In this document: piece after piece, positions 1 through 6,304 of the stretch
How the letters are laid out: each line of letters opens with the position of its first letter
How positions within the stretch are numbered: position 1 is the stretch's first letter
Assembly (NCBI GenBank): GCA_013003325.1
Contig: JABDJU010000306.1
Location: forward strand, 1-7,703
Length of the DNA stretch: 7,703 nucleotides
Reading direction: 5' to 3'
DNA from: Acidimicrobiales bacterium
Lineage (GTDB): Bacteria > Actinomycetota > Acidimicrobiia > Acidimicrobiales > SZUA-35
Notes under the pieces: model-generated
Databases searched by the model: none
Seen by the model: only the letters and a program-made list of their open reading frames with translations
What the model was told of the DNA's origin: nothing
Made by a program: the position numbers and the translations under genes

Positions 1-332
1 CCCCGGGACCGTTCGAACCGGTCGTCCCAGCCCGCACCACCTTGTTGCTGGCCTGCGTCGGCGCCGACGCCATCGGCCGGGTGATCGCCGACCAGTGTCA
101 CCGCCCGATGCGGGTAGCTGCGGTCGCCGGCTGCTCGCCCTATGAGCGGTTGACGCCGGACCGGCTGGCGACCGTCTTGGTGAGCGATCGTGGATTGGGC
201 AAGGGATGTCCCGATGGAGCCCGTCAGGTGATCGTGGTGGGTGGCGTCAGCGATGAATCGCGGGACTCGGTGGACGAACTGGCCGGCGCGGTCGGCCCCC
301 AGATGCCGGTCGTCGCCGTGGCCCGCCGCTAG
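1..332 (+). CDS. YqeC-like molybdenum hydroxylase accessory protein, C-terminal fragment (5' end outside window)
   Basis: The frame is open from base 3 to a TAG at 330-332, giving 109 residues; the gene clearly starts before the window. The visible part carries features I associate with the C-terminal half of the YqeC family: a 'VGADAIGRVI' stretch, a 'CHRP' motif, then 'ERLTPDRLATVL', 'GLGKGCPDGAR' and a hydrophobic strand 'QVIVVGG' near where family members often have an Asn-Lys-x-Asp-like segment, here altered to Gly-Gly-Val-Ser-Asp. YqeC proteins are encoded near selenium-dependent or other molybdenum hydroxylases and are thought to help mature their cofactor; the exact reaction is not known. 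The TTG at 42 lies inside the conserved region, so it is not the real start. The gene ends 24 bp from the convergent permease gene, with no obvious terminator between them. The assignment rests on motif memory over a partial protein. No other gene of that pathway is visible here. Confidence 0.6.
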   Translation, partial: PGPFEPVVPARTTLLLACVGADAIGRVIADQCHRPMRVAAVAGCSPYERLTPDRLATVLVSDRGLGKGCPDGARQVIVVGGVSDESRDSVDELAGAVGPQMPVVAVARR

Positions 333-356
333 CCGGTTTTGGCGGGACGGAGTCCG

Positions 357-2903
357 CTACTCGGTGCCGATGGCTTTGAGAATGTCGAGGTTGGCGGCCC
401 GCCGGGCTGGCTGGGTCGCAGCCAAGACGCCTGCGGCGACGGCCACGACCAGCACGATTACCAGCTGGGAGATGGGGATCTGAAGTTCGGTGAACCCATC
501 GTCCCTCAGCGCCCGGACCATCGCCCAGCCGAAAAACAATCCGACACCGGCGCCGAGGGAGGTTCCGAGCAGGGCGATCAGCACCGACTCCCAGCGCACG
601 GCAGTGCGCAGCTGCCGCCTGGTCATACCCACCGCTCTGAGCAGGCCTAGTTCGTGGGTCCGCTCCAGAATCGACAGGGCCAATGTGTTCGCGATCCCGA
701 TCAGTGCGATCAGGATGGCCAGAGCCAGCAGTGCGTAGATCAGCCCCAACAACTGATTGATCTGGTCGGCCTGAGTCTGTTTGTACTGCTCGAGGTCTTG
801 CACCTCTGCGTTGGCGTAGTCGGCGGCCGCCGCCTCAACCGCCGTGCGGGCTTGTTCGGAGGTGAAGTCGGCTGAACGCCGCACGAAGACCTGGAAGTCG
901 AACACGTCGGGGTAGTTGGCCTCGAACGCTTCGTTCCCCATGAAGAAGTTTCCGGTCAGTTCGGACTTGGTGTACAGCACGGTCACGGTGAGCGGACGGA
1001 CCCCCGTTTGAGCAAAGGCGATATCGACCGTGTCGCCGATCTCCCAACCCTGCTCGGCGGCGTAGTCGTCGTGAACGGCCAACTCTGCGCTGTGCAGATC
1101 CCCGACATCGCCCTCGCTGATCCCGACGTCGACGATGGAGAGCATGGTCGGGGGGTCGACGCCGTAGATGGTCTGAGGTTCGCCGTCGATCTCGGCGAAG
1201 CCGATCCTCACCCCCGATGCGGCGTCGACCTCGGGCAGCTCGTTCAGGTCGGCGGCCAGTTCAGGACTGAGACCCCCGAATCCGAACGAACCGGAGTCGA
1301 TCACCAGATCGCCGATGAAGGCGTCGTCGATGATCTTGTTGATCGACGCCTTGGCCGACTCGGCGAAGATCGAGATCGATGCGACGAGCCCGACACCGAT
1401 CATGAGTGCGGCGGCGGTGGTGCTGGTGCGTTTCGGGTTGCGCATCGCGTTCTCTTGAGCCAGCTCGCCGGGAACACCACGCCACCGGGCCAGTGGCCGA
1501 CCGACAACCTGGCTGAACGGAAGCGCGGCGATCGGGCCGAGCGCAGCCACGGCGAGGAACACGAACACGACGCCGCCGCCGATGGCGGCCAGGGTGTCTG
1601 GGGGATCGCCGAACAGGCCCCACATCAGCACGGCCAAACCGGTGGCCAGGAGGGCCAGGCCGGCGAACATCCTGATTGTCGACCGTCCCGACTCGTCGAC
1701 CTCCACCTCTCGGATCGCCGCCATCGGAGCAACTGTTGAGGCGCGGCGTGACGGTGCGAGGGCGGCGATGGCAGTGACGCCTACACCGACGAGGAGGGAG
1801 ACCCAGATCGTGCGAGATGCAAAGACCACCGGGCCGCTGGGGATGGCCATGCCGAGGGCGGCGAGCAGCCCTTTCAACAGGCTGGCGACTCCGATGCCAG
1901 CGACCAACCCGAGTACCGAGGCGACGATCCCGACGATTACCGCTTCTAGCAGGATGGCGCCGAGGATCTGGTGGCGATGAGCTCCGAGCGCTCGTAGCAG
2001 AGCCATCTCTTTCGTGCGCTGCACGACGAGGATCGAGAAGGTGTTGTAGATGATGAACGAGGCCACGAAGAGGGCGACGGCGGCGAAGATCAACATGAAC
2101 GTGTTGAAGAACGACAGGGCATCGCCCACCGCGTTCTGACCTTCCTCGGTCAGTTGGTCGCCCGTGATCGCTTCGACGCCGTCGGGCACGACTGCGGCCA
2201 GGGTGTCCCGCAGGTCATCTGCGGTCACGCCGTCGGCGGCCACGATGTCGATGGCGTCGAACATCCCAGGTTCGGCCAGAACCTGCTGGGCGGTGTCGAG
2301 GTCGAAGATGGCCATGCTGGCACCGAGGGGCGAGTCGGCCCGGCCGAACTTTGCGACGCCGACGATTTCGAACCGCTGGGGCGGACCCTCGAGCAGGATC
2401 GTCACGGTGTCGCCCACGGCGAACGGGCCGTCGTTGGCGGTCATCGCATCGATCACAACCTCGTCAGGCCCGGCGGGACTGCGTCCATCCACCAGGTTCG
2501 TCGGGTTGAGTTCGTCGACGTCGGTCCAGGAGAACCCGTAGGTCGGCGCTCCCTGCCCCGGGTTGCCCATCGGGGAACCGTCCGGATCGACGAATTGGGC
2601 GTAGCCGAACACCGCACCGGCGGCGGCCTCGACGCCCGGAGCGGCGAGCACGTCGTCGAGTATCGCTTCGTCGATGCGACCACGAACGGGAACCCCGAAC
2701 TCGGTTGTGATCTCCTCGGCGCTGCGAATCTCGACGTCGATACCTTCGTTGACTTCGGCGAAGAGGTCGTCGAATGTTGCGCCCAGGGTGTCGGTGAGCA
2801 CGAATGTGCCGGCCAGGAAGGCCACCCCGATCAGCACCGAGATAGCGGTGGAGATGAGCCTGAATCTGCGGGCCAGCAGGTTCTCGAGAGTTATGCGAAT
2901 CAT
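357..2903 (-). CDS. FtsX/MacB-type ABC transporter permease (848 aa)
   Basis: This is the membrane subunit of a type VII (MacB/LolCDE-like) ABC system. Such systems use ATP to drive conformational change outside the membrane, exporting substrates, moving lipoproteins or acting on the cell wall. The start at 2903 ('MIRITLENLLARRFR') overlaps the ATPase stop by one base (TGATG), which implies translational coupling. The same frame stays open further upstream, but that part only shadows the ATPase. Visible layout: an N-terminal helix (about 16-38); a first extracytoplasmic MacB-like core (about 40-262); an FtsX helix bundle (about 265-382) with the coupling segment 'QRTKEMALLRALGAHRHQI'; two linker helices (about 412-460); a second half starting near 'LAQENAMRNPKRTSTTAAAL'; a second outer domain (about 515-715); and a final FtsX bundle (about 717-832) with 'ERTHELGLLRAVGMTRRQL'. 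Ten helices in a 4+2+4 pattern is usual for long actinobacterial members. The substrate cannot be told from sequence. Confidence 0.95.
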   Translation of the reverse strand: MIRITLENLLARRFRLISTAISVLIGVAFLAGTFVLTDTLGATFDDLFAEVNEGIDVEIRSAEEITTEFGVPVRGRIDEAILDDVLAAPGVEAAAGAVFGYAQFVDPDGSPMGNPGQGAPTYGFSWTDVDELNPTNLVDGRSPAGPDEVVIDAMTANDGPFAVGDTVTILLEGPPQRFEIVGVAKFGRADSPLGASMAIFDLDTAQQVLAEPGMFDAIDIVAADGVTADDLRDTLAAVVPDGVEAITGDQLTEEGQNAVGDALSFFNTFMLIFAAVALFVASFIIYNTFSILVVQRTKEMALLRALGAHRHQILGAILLEAVIVGIVASVLGLVAGIGVASLLKGLLAALGMAIPSGPVVFASRTIWVSLLVGVGVTAIAALAPSRRASTVAPMAAIREVEVDESGRSTIRMFAGLALLATGLAVLMWGLFGDPPDTLAAIGGGVVFVFLAVAALGPIAALPFSQVVGRPLARWRGVPGELAQENAMRNPKRTSTTAAALMIGVGLVASISIFAESAKASINKIIDDAFIGDLVIDSGSFGFGGLSPELAADLNELPEVDAASGVRIGFAEIDGEPQTIYGVDPPTMLSIVDVGISEGDVGDLHSAELAVHDDYAAEQGWEIGDTVDIAFAQTGVRPLTVTVLYTKSELTGNFFMGNEAFEANYPDVFDFQVFVRRSADFTSEQARTAVEAAAADYANAEVQDLEQYKQTQADQINQLLGLIYALLALAILIALIGIANTLALSILERTHELGLLRAVGMTRRQLRTAVRWESVLIALLGTSLGAGVGLFFGWAMVRALRDDGFTELQIPISQLVIVLVVAVAAGVLAATQPARRAANLDILKAIGTE

Positions 2904-3664
2904 CAAGCCTCCAGCCGGCGAAGCTGGCCCAGGATCGAGTCGACGTTGGGACCGTCCAGGTCGTGCACGATGCGGCCATCGACCAGGAAGATCACCCGGT
3001 CGGCGTGAGCGGCCGCTCCCGGATCGTGGGTCACCATCACCACGGTTTGGCCAAAGTTGTCGACGGCCTGCCGCAGAAAGCCCAGCACCTCTTGTCCGCT
3101 GCTGGAATCGAGATTGCCGGTGGGTTCGTCGGCGAAGATGATGTCGGGCCGGTTGATTAGCGCTCTTGCCACCGCCACCCGCTGTTGCTGGCCGCCGGAG
3201 AGCTCGGAGGGTCGGTGGTGGAGCCGGTCGCGGAGGCCGAGTTCGTCGACGACGGTGTCGAACCACGCCCGGTCGATCGGGTGACGGCCGAGCCGGAGCT
3301 GCAAGGTGATGTTTCGCTCGGCCGTCATGGTGGGAACCAGGTTGAAGGTTTGGAACACGAAGCCGATCCGGTCGCGGCGCAGCACGGTGAGTTCGGAGTC
3401 GGACAGGCTCACCAGGTCGGTGTCGCCGATGTACATGGAACCGCCGGTGAGCGGCTCGAGCCCGGCCAGGCAGTGGAGCAGGGTCGACTTGCCCGATCCG
3501 CTCGGCCCCATGATGGCGGTGAACCGTTCGGCCTCGACCGACATGGTGACGTGGTCGAGAGCCACCACTGAGGTGTCACCGGACCCAAATTCCTTCAACG
3601 CCTTCTCGGCTCGCGCCGCAGCGTTCGTCGTCAGATAAATCTCCGAATCTGTCAAGGCCACCAT
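2903..3664 (-). CDS. ABC transporter ATP-binding protein, MacB/LolD family
   Basis: This is the nucleotide-binding subunit that powers the permease encoded directly downstream; two copies would clamp the cytoplasmic face. All catalytic motifs are present in the 253 residues: Walker A GPSGSGKS (53-60), Q-loop Gln near 105 in 'FVFQTFNLVP', signature LSGGQQQR (155-162), Walker B 'IIFADE' with catalytic Glu180, D-loop 'GNLDSSSG' and the switch His213 in 'VMVTHD'. The motif 'QTFNLVPTMTAERNI' is typical of the MacB/LolD/FtsE class rather than of importers. The ATG at 3664 gives an N-terminal tail about ten residues longer than usual before 'ALKEFGSGDTSVVAL'. GTG (codon 2) and TTG (codon 4) are other possible starts, and no clear ribosome-binding site decides between them. 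The stop overlaps the permease start by one base. The 64-bp gap upstream holds GC-rich inverted repeats. Confidence 0.96.
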   Translation of the reverse strand: MVALTDSEIYLTTNAAARAEKALKEFGSGDTSVVALDHVTMSVEAERFTAIMGPSGSGKSTLLHCLAGLEPLTGGSMYIGDTDLVSLSDSELTVLRRDRIGFVFQTFNLVPTMTAERNITLQLRLGRHPIDRAWFDTVVDELGLRDRLHHRPSELSGGQQQRVAVARALINRPDIIFADEPTGNLDSSSGQEVLGFLRQAVDNFGQTVVMVTHDPGAAAHADRVIFLVDGRIVHDLDGPNVDSILGQLRRLEA

Positions 3665-3691
3665 GACCCAACTCTTGTCCCAGGCCAGGAC

Positions 3692-3724
3692 GCTGGCTAG
3701 TGGCCAAGGTCATGGCCAGCTGGC
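3692..3724. repeat. Cluster of short GC-rich inverted repeats upstream of the ABC operon
   Basis: In the 65-bp space between the 95-residue gene's stop and the ATPase start there are nested dyads. TGGCCA occurs at 3701-3706 and again at 3713-3718 around a 6-base loop. GCTGGC (3692-3697) pairs with GCCAGC (3715-3720). The ten-base palindrome GCCAGCTGGC fills 3715-3724. No T-tract follows on either strand, so a standard rho-independent terminator is unlikely. It could be an operator, an mRNA hairpin that separates expression of the two neighbours, or chance in GC-rich DNA. Confidence 0.35.
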
Positions 3725-3729
3725 ACTGG

Positions 3730-4017
3730 CTACTCGGGGTTGTACTCGCCCGCCTCGTGGTGCCGGTTGAGTAGCGACCACACGTCGTCGGCCCCCATCG
3801 CCAAATGTTCGTGGTGGGTGAGGGCATGGATCACCTTGCGCAAACTGGTTTGCAGGCGAGCGGCCTTTCCCAGCGTCTCGGGATGGATGTCGCCGCTCGC
3901 GTCGTGCTCGCGGGTGAGGAAGGCAAGCACATCGTCGGCGTCGGCGGCAATGTGTTCAAGGTGGAGGGCGAGGGTGACGTCGTCGTCCTTCGCGCCCTCT
4001 TCGTCTCCGGTGCTCAT
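3730..4017 (-). CDS. Small His-rich protein with an internal duplication, function unknown
   Basis: I do not recognise this 95-residue protein. It is soluble and acidic, begins 'MSTGDEEGAKDDD', has no signal peptide or membrane helix, and carries ten histidines. Two halves match each other. Residues 21-47 run EH-I-A-(3)-DDV-L-(2)-L-(1)-R-(1)-H-(1)-A-(1)-G-(3)-PE. Residues 70-95 run EH-L-A-(3)-DDV-W-(2)-L-(1)-R-(1)-H-(1)-A-G-(3)-PE. They differ by one indel and mostly by conservative changes, and the similarity extends back toward residues 14 and 62. Predicted secondary structure is helical, so a pseudo-symmetric helix pair is plausible. The shared Asp-Asp, Glu and His positions could bind a metal, but that is inference. 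The gene starts 52 bp after the stop of the fusion oxidoreductase gene and ends 65 bp before the ATPase start, on the same strand, so it may share their transcript. No strong ribosome-binding site is seen at the ATG. Confidence 0.72.
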   Translation of the reverse strand: MSTGDEEGAKDDDVTLALHLEHIAADADDVLAFLTREHDASGDIHPETLGKAARLQTSLRKVIHALTHHEHLAMGADDVWSLLNRHHEAGEYNPE

Positions 4018-4069
4018 AGTGCGACCGTAATCCCAGGTGAGCGATCCGAGAAGCGAAAAAGGTCCCTTC

Positions 4070-5509
4070 CTAGCCCTGGAATTGCTGGATCACGGGAGCG
4101 AAGTTGGAGATTGCATCGGGCAGCGACAAATCGGCAAGCGCCACAATCGCCTCGTCCACCCCGACATCGGCAAGGGCCTGAAAGCGGCCGATGTGATCGT
4201 CCACGGTTCCCGCCGTCACCAATTCCGACACCACCTCAGGCGGCGTGTCGCGGGGGGAAAGGGCTGCGACCCGGGCGGCCAAGTCGTCGTCGCTGGCTGC
4301 GCACAGCACACCGGAGAGCTGGGTGACGGCGACCTCGCTCCGATCGCGGTCGAAGGTGGCCAGATGGTCGTCCAGCACCGACACCTTGTGGGCGATCACG
4401 TCCGGTTCGCCGAACAGGTTGCAGGCGTCGGCGTACTGGGCCACCAGCTTCAAGGTCTTCTTCTCACCCGATCCGCCGACCAGCATCGGAATGTGTTCCT
4501 GCACCGGGCGCGGATAGCAGGTGGCAGCCGGGGTGGAGATGGTGCGGCCCTCGAAGCTCGGGCTACCCGGACCCCACATCAGCGGGAGCAGTTGGAGCGC
4601 ATCCTCGAGCTGGTCATATCGCTCGGCCAACGGTGGGAATTCGTAGCCGTAGAGCTCGTGCTCGGTGTCGAACCAGGCCGCCCCGAGCCCGCACCGTGCT
4701 CGACCTCCGCTGAGCACGTCGAGGGTGGCCACGATCTTGGCCAGATGGGCGATATTGCGGTACGTGATACCGGTGACCATTGTGCCGAGGCTCACCCGCT
4801 CGGTGACACCCGCCAGGAACGCGAGTGCGGTGTAGCTCTCCAGCATCGGGTCCCACTGCCGGCCGACCTGAGGGATCTGCACGAAGTGGTCCATCACCCA
4901 CAAACTGTCGAAGCCGGCCGCCTCGGCTTCCTGAGCGAGGGCGGCGAGCTTTGGACCGAGGTCGGCCGCCCCGTCGGCAAAGGTGAACGAGCTGATGGTG
5001 AGGCCGAACTTCATGGCGCGTGGTTCCTTGTCGGGTGCGGCCCAGCGGGCCAGGGTGGTGGGGACGATCCGGACGTCGCCGGGCGAGACGACCTTGTCGA
5101 ATTCGTGATCGAGCAGGTTGAGCTGCTCGGGCCATCGCGTCAACTGGCTGGTGAGCGCCTTCGACGGCACCGGCGACGACCGCTGCTTGTTTCGTTTCCG
5201 GCACTCGGCGGCGGGCACATCGAAGGCCACGGCCACCGTTGGCCGACCGTGCGTAGCGGCCACCTTGAGCCACCGGGCTCGTTGCTTGGGGTCGAGCCCG
5301 AGCGAATCGACCACGGTGAGCAGACCCCGTTTGAGGCGCCGCTCCACGACCAGGTTGGCCAGATCGAAGGCGTCGGTACCCGCTCGCTGGTCGTGCTCGC
5401 CGAACCCGACGATCGCCCGAAGCGCGTCGGTGCTCACGATTTGGTCGGGCCGGAACTGTGAGTCGGCCCATGAGGATTTGCCGGACCCCGAGGGTCCGGC
5501 CAGCACCAC
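4070..5509 (-). CDS. Fusion protein: P-loop kinase-like domain plus F420-dependent LLM class oxidoreductase (479 aa)
   Basis: Two domains lie in one uninterrupted frame. Residues 1-160 form a small P-loop NTPase of the AAA_33/polynucleotide-kinase-like group: Walker A GPSGSGKS (5-12), 'VSTDALRAIVG' (25-35), 'LLTVVDSLGLDPKQR' (63-77) and an Arg-rich lid 'ECRKRNKQR' (102-110). Residues 166-479 form a luciferase-like TIM barrel of the F420-dependent type: 'MKFGLTISSF', 'DSLWVMDHF' (201-209), 'LGTMVTGITYRNIAHLAK' (241-258), 'TLDVLSGGRARCGLGAAW' (262-279) and 'MLVGGSGEKKTLKLVAQYAD' (342-361). Barrels of this family pass hydride between cofactor F420 and varied substrates; the substrate here is unknown. 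The start is uncertain. GTG at 5509 leaves only four residues before Walker A, yet in-frame upstream codons (LILPATAL) look like a genuine first strand and contain no ATG, GTG or TTG. An internal ATG at 5014, with AAGGA ten bases upstream, could yield the oxidoreductase alone. Confidence 0.9.
   Translation of the reverse strand: MVLAGPSGSGKSSWADSQFRPDQIVSTDALRAIVGFGEHDQRAGTDAFDLANLVVERRLKRGLLTVVDSLGLDPKQRARWLKVAATHGRPTVAVAFDVPAAECRKRNKQRSSPVPSKALTSQLTRWPEQLNLLDHEFDKVVSPGDVRIVPTTLARWAAPDKEPRAMKFGLTISSFTFADGAADLGPKLAALAQEAEAAGFDSLWVMDHFVQIPQVGRQWDPMLESYTALAFLAGVTERVSLGTMVTGITYRNIAHLAKIVATLDVLSGGRARCGLGAAWFDTEHELYGYEFPPLAERYDQLEDALQLLPLMWGPGSPSFEGRTISTPAATCYPRPVQEHIPMLVGGSGEKKTLKLVAQYADACNLFGEPDVIAHKVSVLDDHLATFDRDRSEVAVTQLSGVLCAASDDDLAARVAALSPRDTPPEVVSELVTAGTVDDHIGRFQALADVGVDEAIVALADLSLPDAISNFAPVIQQFQG
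5014..5029 (-). promoter_or_regulatory. Internal ribosome-binding site and ATG at the kinase/oxidoreductase junction
   Basis: On the minus strand AAGGAA (complement of 5024-5029) precedes an ATG at 5014-5012, with ten bases between the AAGGA core and the ATG. This ATG encodes Met166, the usual first residue of a free-standing LLM oxidoreductase ('MKFGLTISSF'). The spacing is slightly long but usable. It may make a second, shorter product, or be a relic of a once separate gene. Confidence 0.4.
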
Positions 5510-5529
5510 CAGCGCGGTGGCGGGCAGGA

Positions 5530-5655
5530 TCAGGGCTGCCGTCCGGCGATCGCCGCCATCCTGGTGACGATGTCGGCGTTGTCATGTACGTCGACCGCAG
5601 CGCCGAAGATGCCCGATTGCTGAGCCCCTTCACCGAATCCTCTGCTGGCGTTCAT
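5530..5655 (-). CDS. Possible 41-residue ORF upstream of the kinase-oxidoreductase gene
   Basis: An ATG at 5655 opens a 41-codon frame ending in TGA at 5530-5532, about 20 bp before the GTG assigned to the fusion gene. The product begins 'MNASRGFGEGAQQSGIFG' and ends 'MAAIAGRQP'. It matches no family I know. Codon-position bias is weak and no Shine-Dalgarno precedes the ATG. The frame also extends upstream antisense to the sigma gene, as expected of a chance frame. It could be a small leader peptide or simply noncoding DNA in the divergent promoter region. Confidence 0.2.
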   Translation of the reverse strand: MNASRGFGEGAQQSGIFGAAVDVHDNADIVTRMAAIAGRQP

Positions 5656-5742
5656 GGTCCAAGTAGAGCACCGGCCAGTGCGACGGTCCAGGGCCACTCG
5701 GACCCGCTCAAGCATCGACCGTGCGACGCCGATAGCTACGCG

Positions 5743-6303
5743 GTGCATCCGCTGGTCGCCTCCGCTGCGGACGGTTCCAATGCTGCGTGGACTCAGATCG
5801 TCTCTGAGTACGGGCCCTCGATTCGAGGCTTTGCGCGAGCCCGCGGTGTCGACGATCCCGACGGGCTCACCCAGGAGGTCTTCCTGGACGCAGCCCGGTC
5901 TGTCGGCTCCTTCGATGGTGATGAGCCCGCCTTCCGGTCGTGGCTGTTCACCATCGCGTATCGGCGTGTGGCCGATCACCACCGCCGTACGAACCGACGC
6001 CCCCGAACCGTTGGCTTCGACGGGACCGAACTCCGTGCCATTGTCGATGGCCCCGAATCTCGGTTGGAGCGAAGCGAAACGGTCGCCGAGCTCATGCGTG
6101 AGCTCGACCGTCTGTCCGAGCTCGAACGAGATGTGGTTCTGCTACGAATCGTGGGCGAGCTCTCTTCAGACGAGGTTGCACGCGTGGTCGGCAAGACGCC
6201 GGGAAACGTTCGCGTGATCCAGGCCCGCGCGCTCGGTCGCATCCGAGACCAACTGAAAAAGAAATCTGTAACGAATCCAATACCCGAACGATTGCTCTCC
6301 TGA
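5743..6303 (+). CDS. ECF-type RNA polymerase sigma-70 factor (186 aa)
   Basis: This protein directs RNA polymerase to a set of promoters, usually in answer to an envelope or stress signal. Region 2 spans about residues 12-82: 'AWTQIVSEYGPSIRGFAR', 'DDPDGLTQEVFLDAAR' (37-52, core-binding and -10 recognition helix) and 'FRSWLFTIAYRRVADHHRR' (64-82). A short linker follows, then region 4 (about 117-171) with 'LSELERDVVLLRIVGELSSD' and the -35 recognition helix 'KTPGNVRVIQARALGRIRDQL'. There is no region 1 or 3, as usual for ECF factors. I chose the GTG at 5743 because it gives a normal length and the preceding codons show poor third-position bias. An in-frame ATG at 5584 would add 53 residues. 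Neither has a clear ribosome-binding site. The stop is one base before the next gene's ATG, so the two are almost surely co-transcribed. The end of the gene ('LKKKSVTNPIPERLLS') is locally AT-richer. Confidence 0.92.
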   Translation: MHPLVASAADGSNAAWTQIVSEYGPSIRGFARARGVDDPDGLTQEVFLDAARSVGSFDGDEPAFRSWLFTIAYRRVADHHRRTNRRPRTVGFDGTELRAIVDGPESRLERSETVAELMRELDRLSELERDVVLLRIVGELSSDEVARVVGKTPGNVRVIQARALGRIRDQLKKKSVTNPIPERLLS

Positions 6304-6304
6304 C

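Noticed and set aside
333..356. Bidirectional terminator between the convergent yqeC-like and permease genes
   Set aside because: The 24-bp gap has a TTTT run but no stem that pairs convincingly.
1008..1739. 243-codon plus-strand frame antisense to the permease gene
   Set aside because: Asp/Gly/Arg-rich shadow with no domain; the permease on the other strand is unambiguous here.
2154..3008. 284-codon plus-strand frame antisense to the permease start and ATPase end
   Set aside because: No motif or plausible start signal, and fully explained as the reverse of conserved ABC genes.
2904..3266. N-terminal extension of the permease frame upstream of 2903
   Set aside because: These codons overlap the ATPase's Walker B and signature region in another frame and are Arg/Pro-rich. 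The coupled ATG at 2903 begins a typical permease N-terminus.
4018..4069. Possible terminator after the fusion gene (AAGG-GA-CCTT followed by T residues on the minus strand)
   Set aside because: The stem is only four base pairs with a two-base loop, too small to be a credible rho-independent terminator.
4037..5461. 474-codon open frame on the plus strand, antisense to the fusion gene
   Set aside because: Composition is a Gly/His/Arg/Gln-rich mirror with no recognisable motif, while the minus strand encodes two clear domains. Long antisense frames are common in GC-rich coding DNA.
4614..5633. 339-codon minus-strand frame overlapping the fusion gene
   Set aside because: Arg/Pro/Gly-rich out-of-frame shadow without motifs.
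5458..5742. N-terminal extension of the sigma factor frame (starts at 5458 or 5584)
   Set aside because: The first part is the reverse of the kinase Walker A coding DNA, and the stretch after 5584 has poor codon bias and no known domain. GTG 5743 gives normal ECF length, although the 5584 start cannot be fully excluded.
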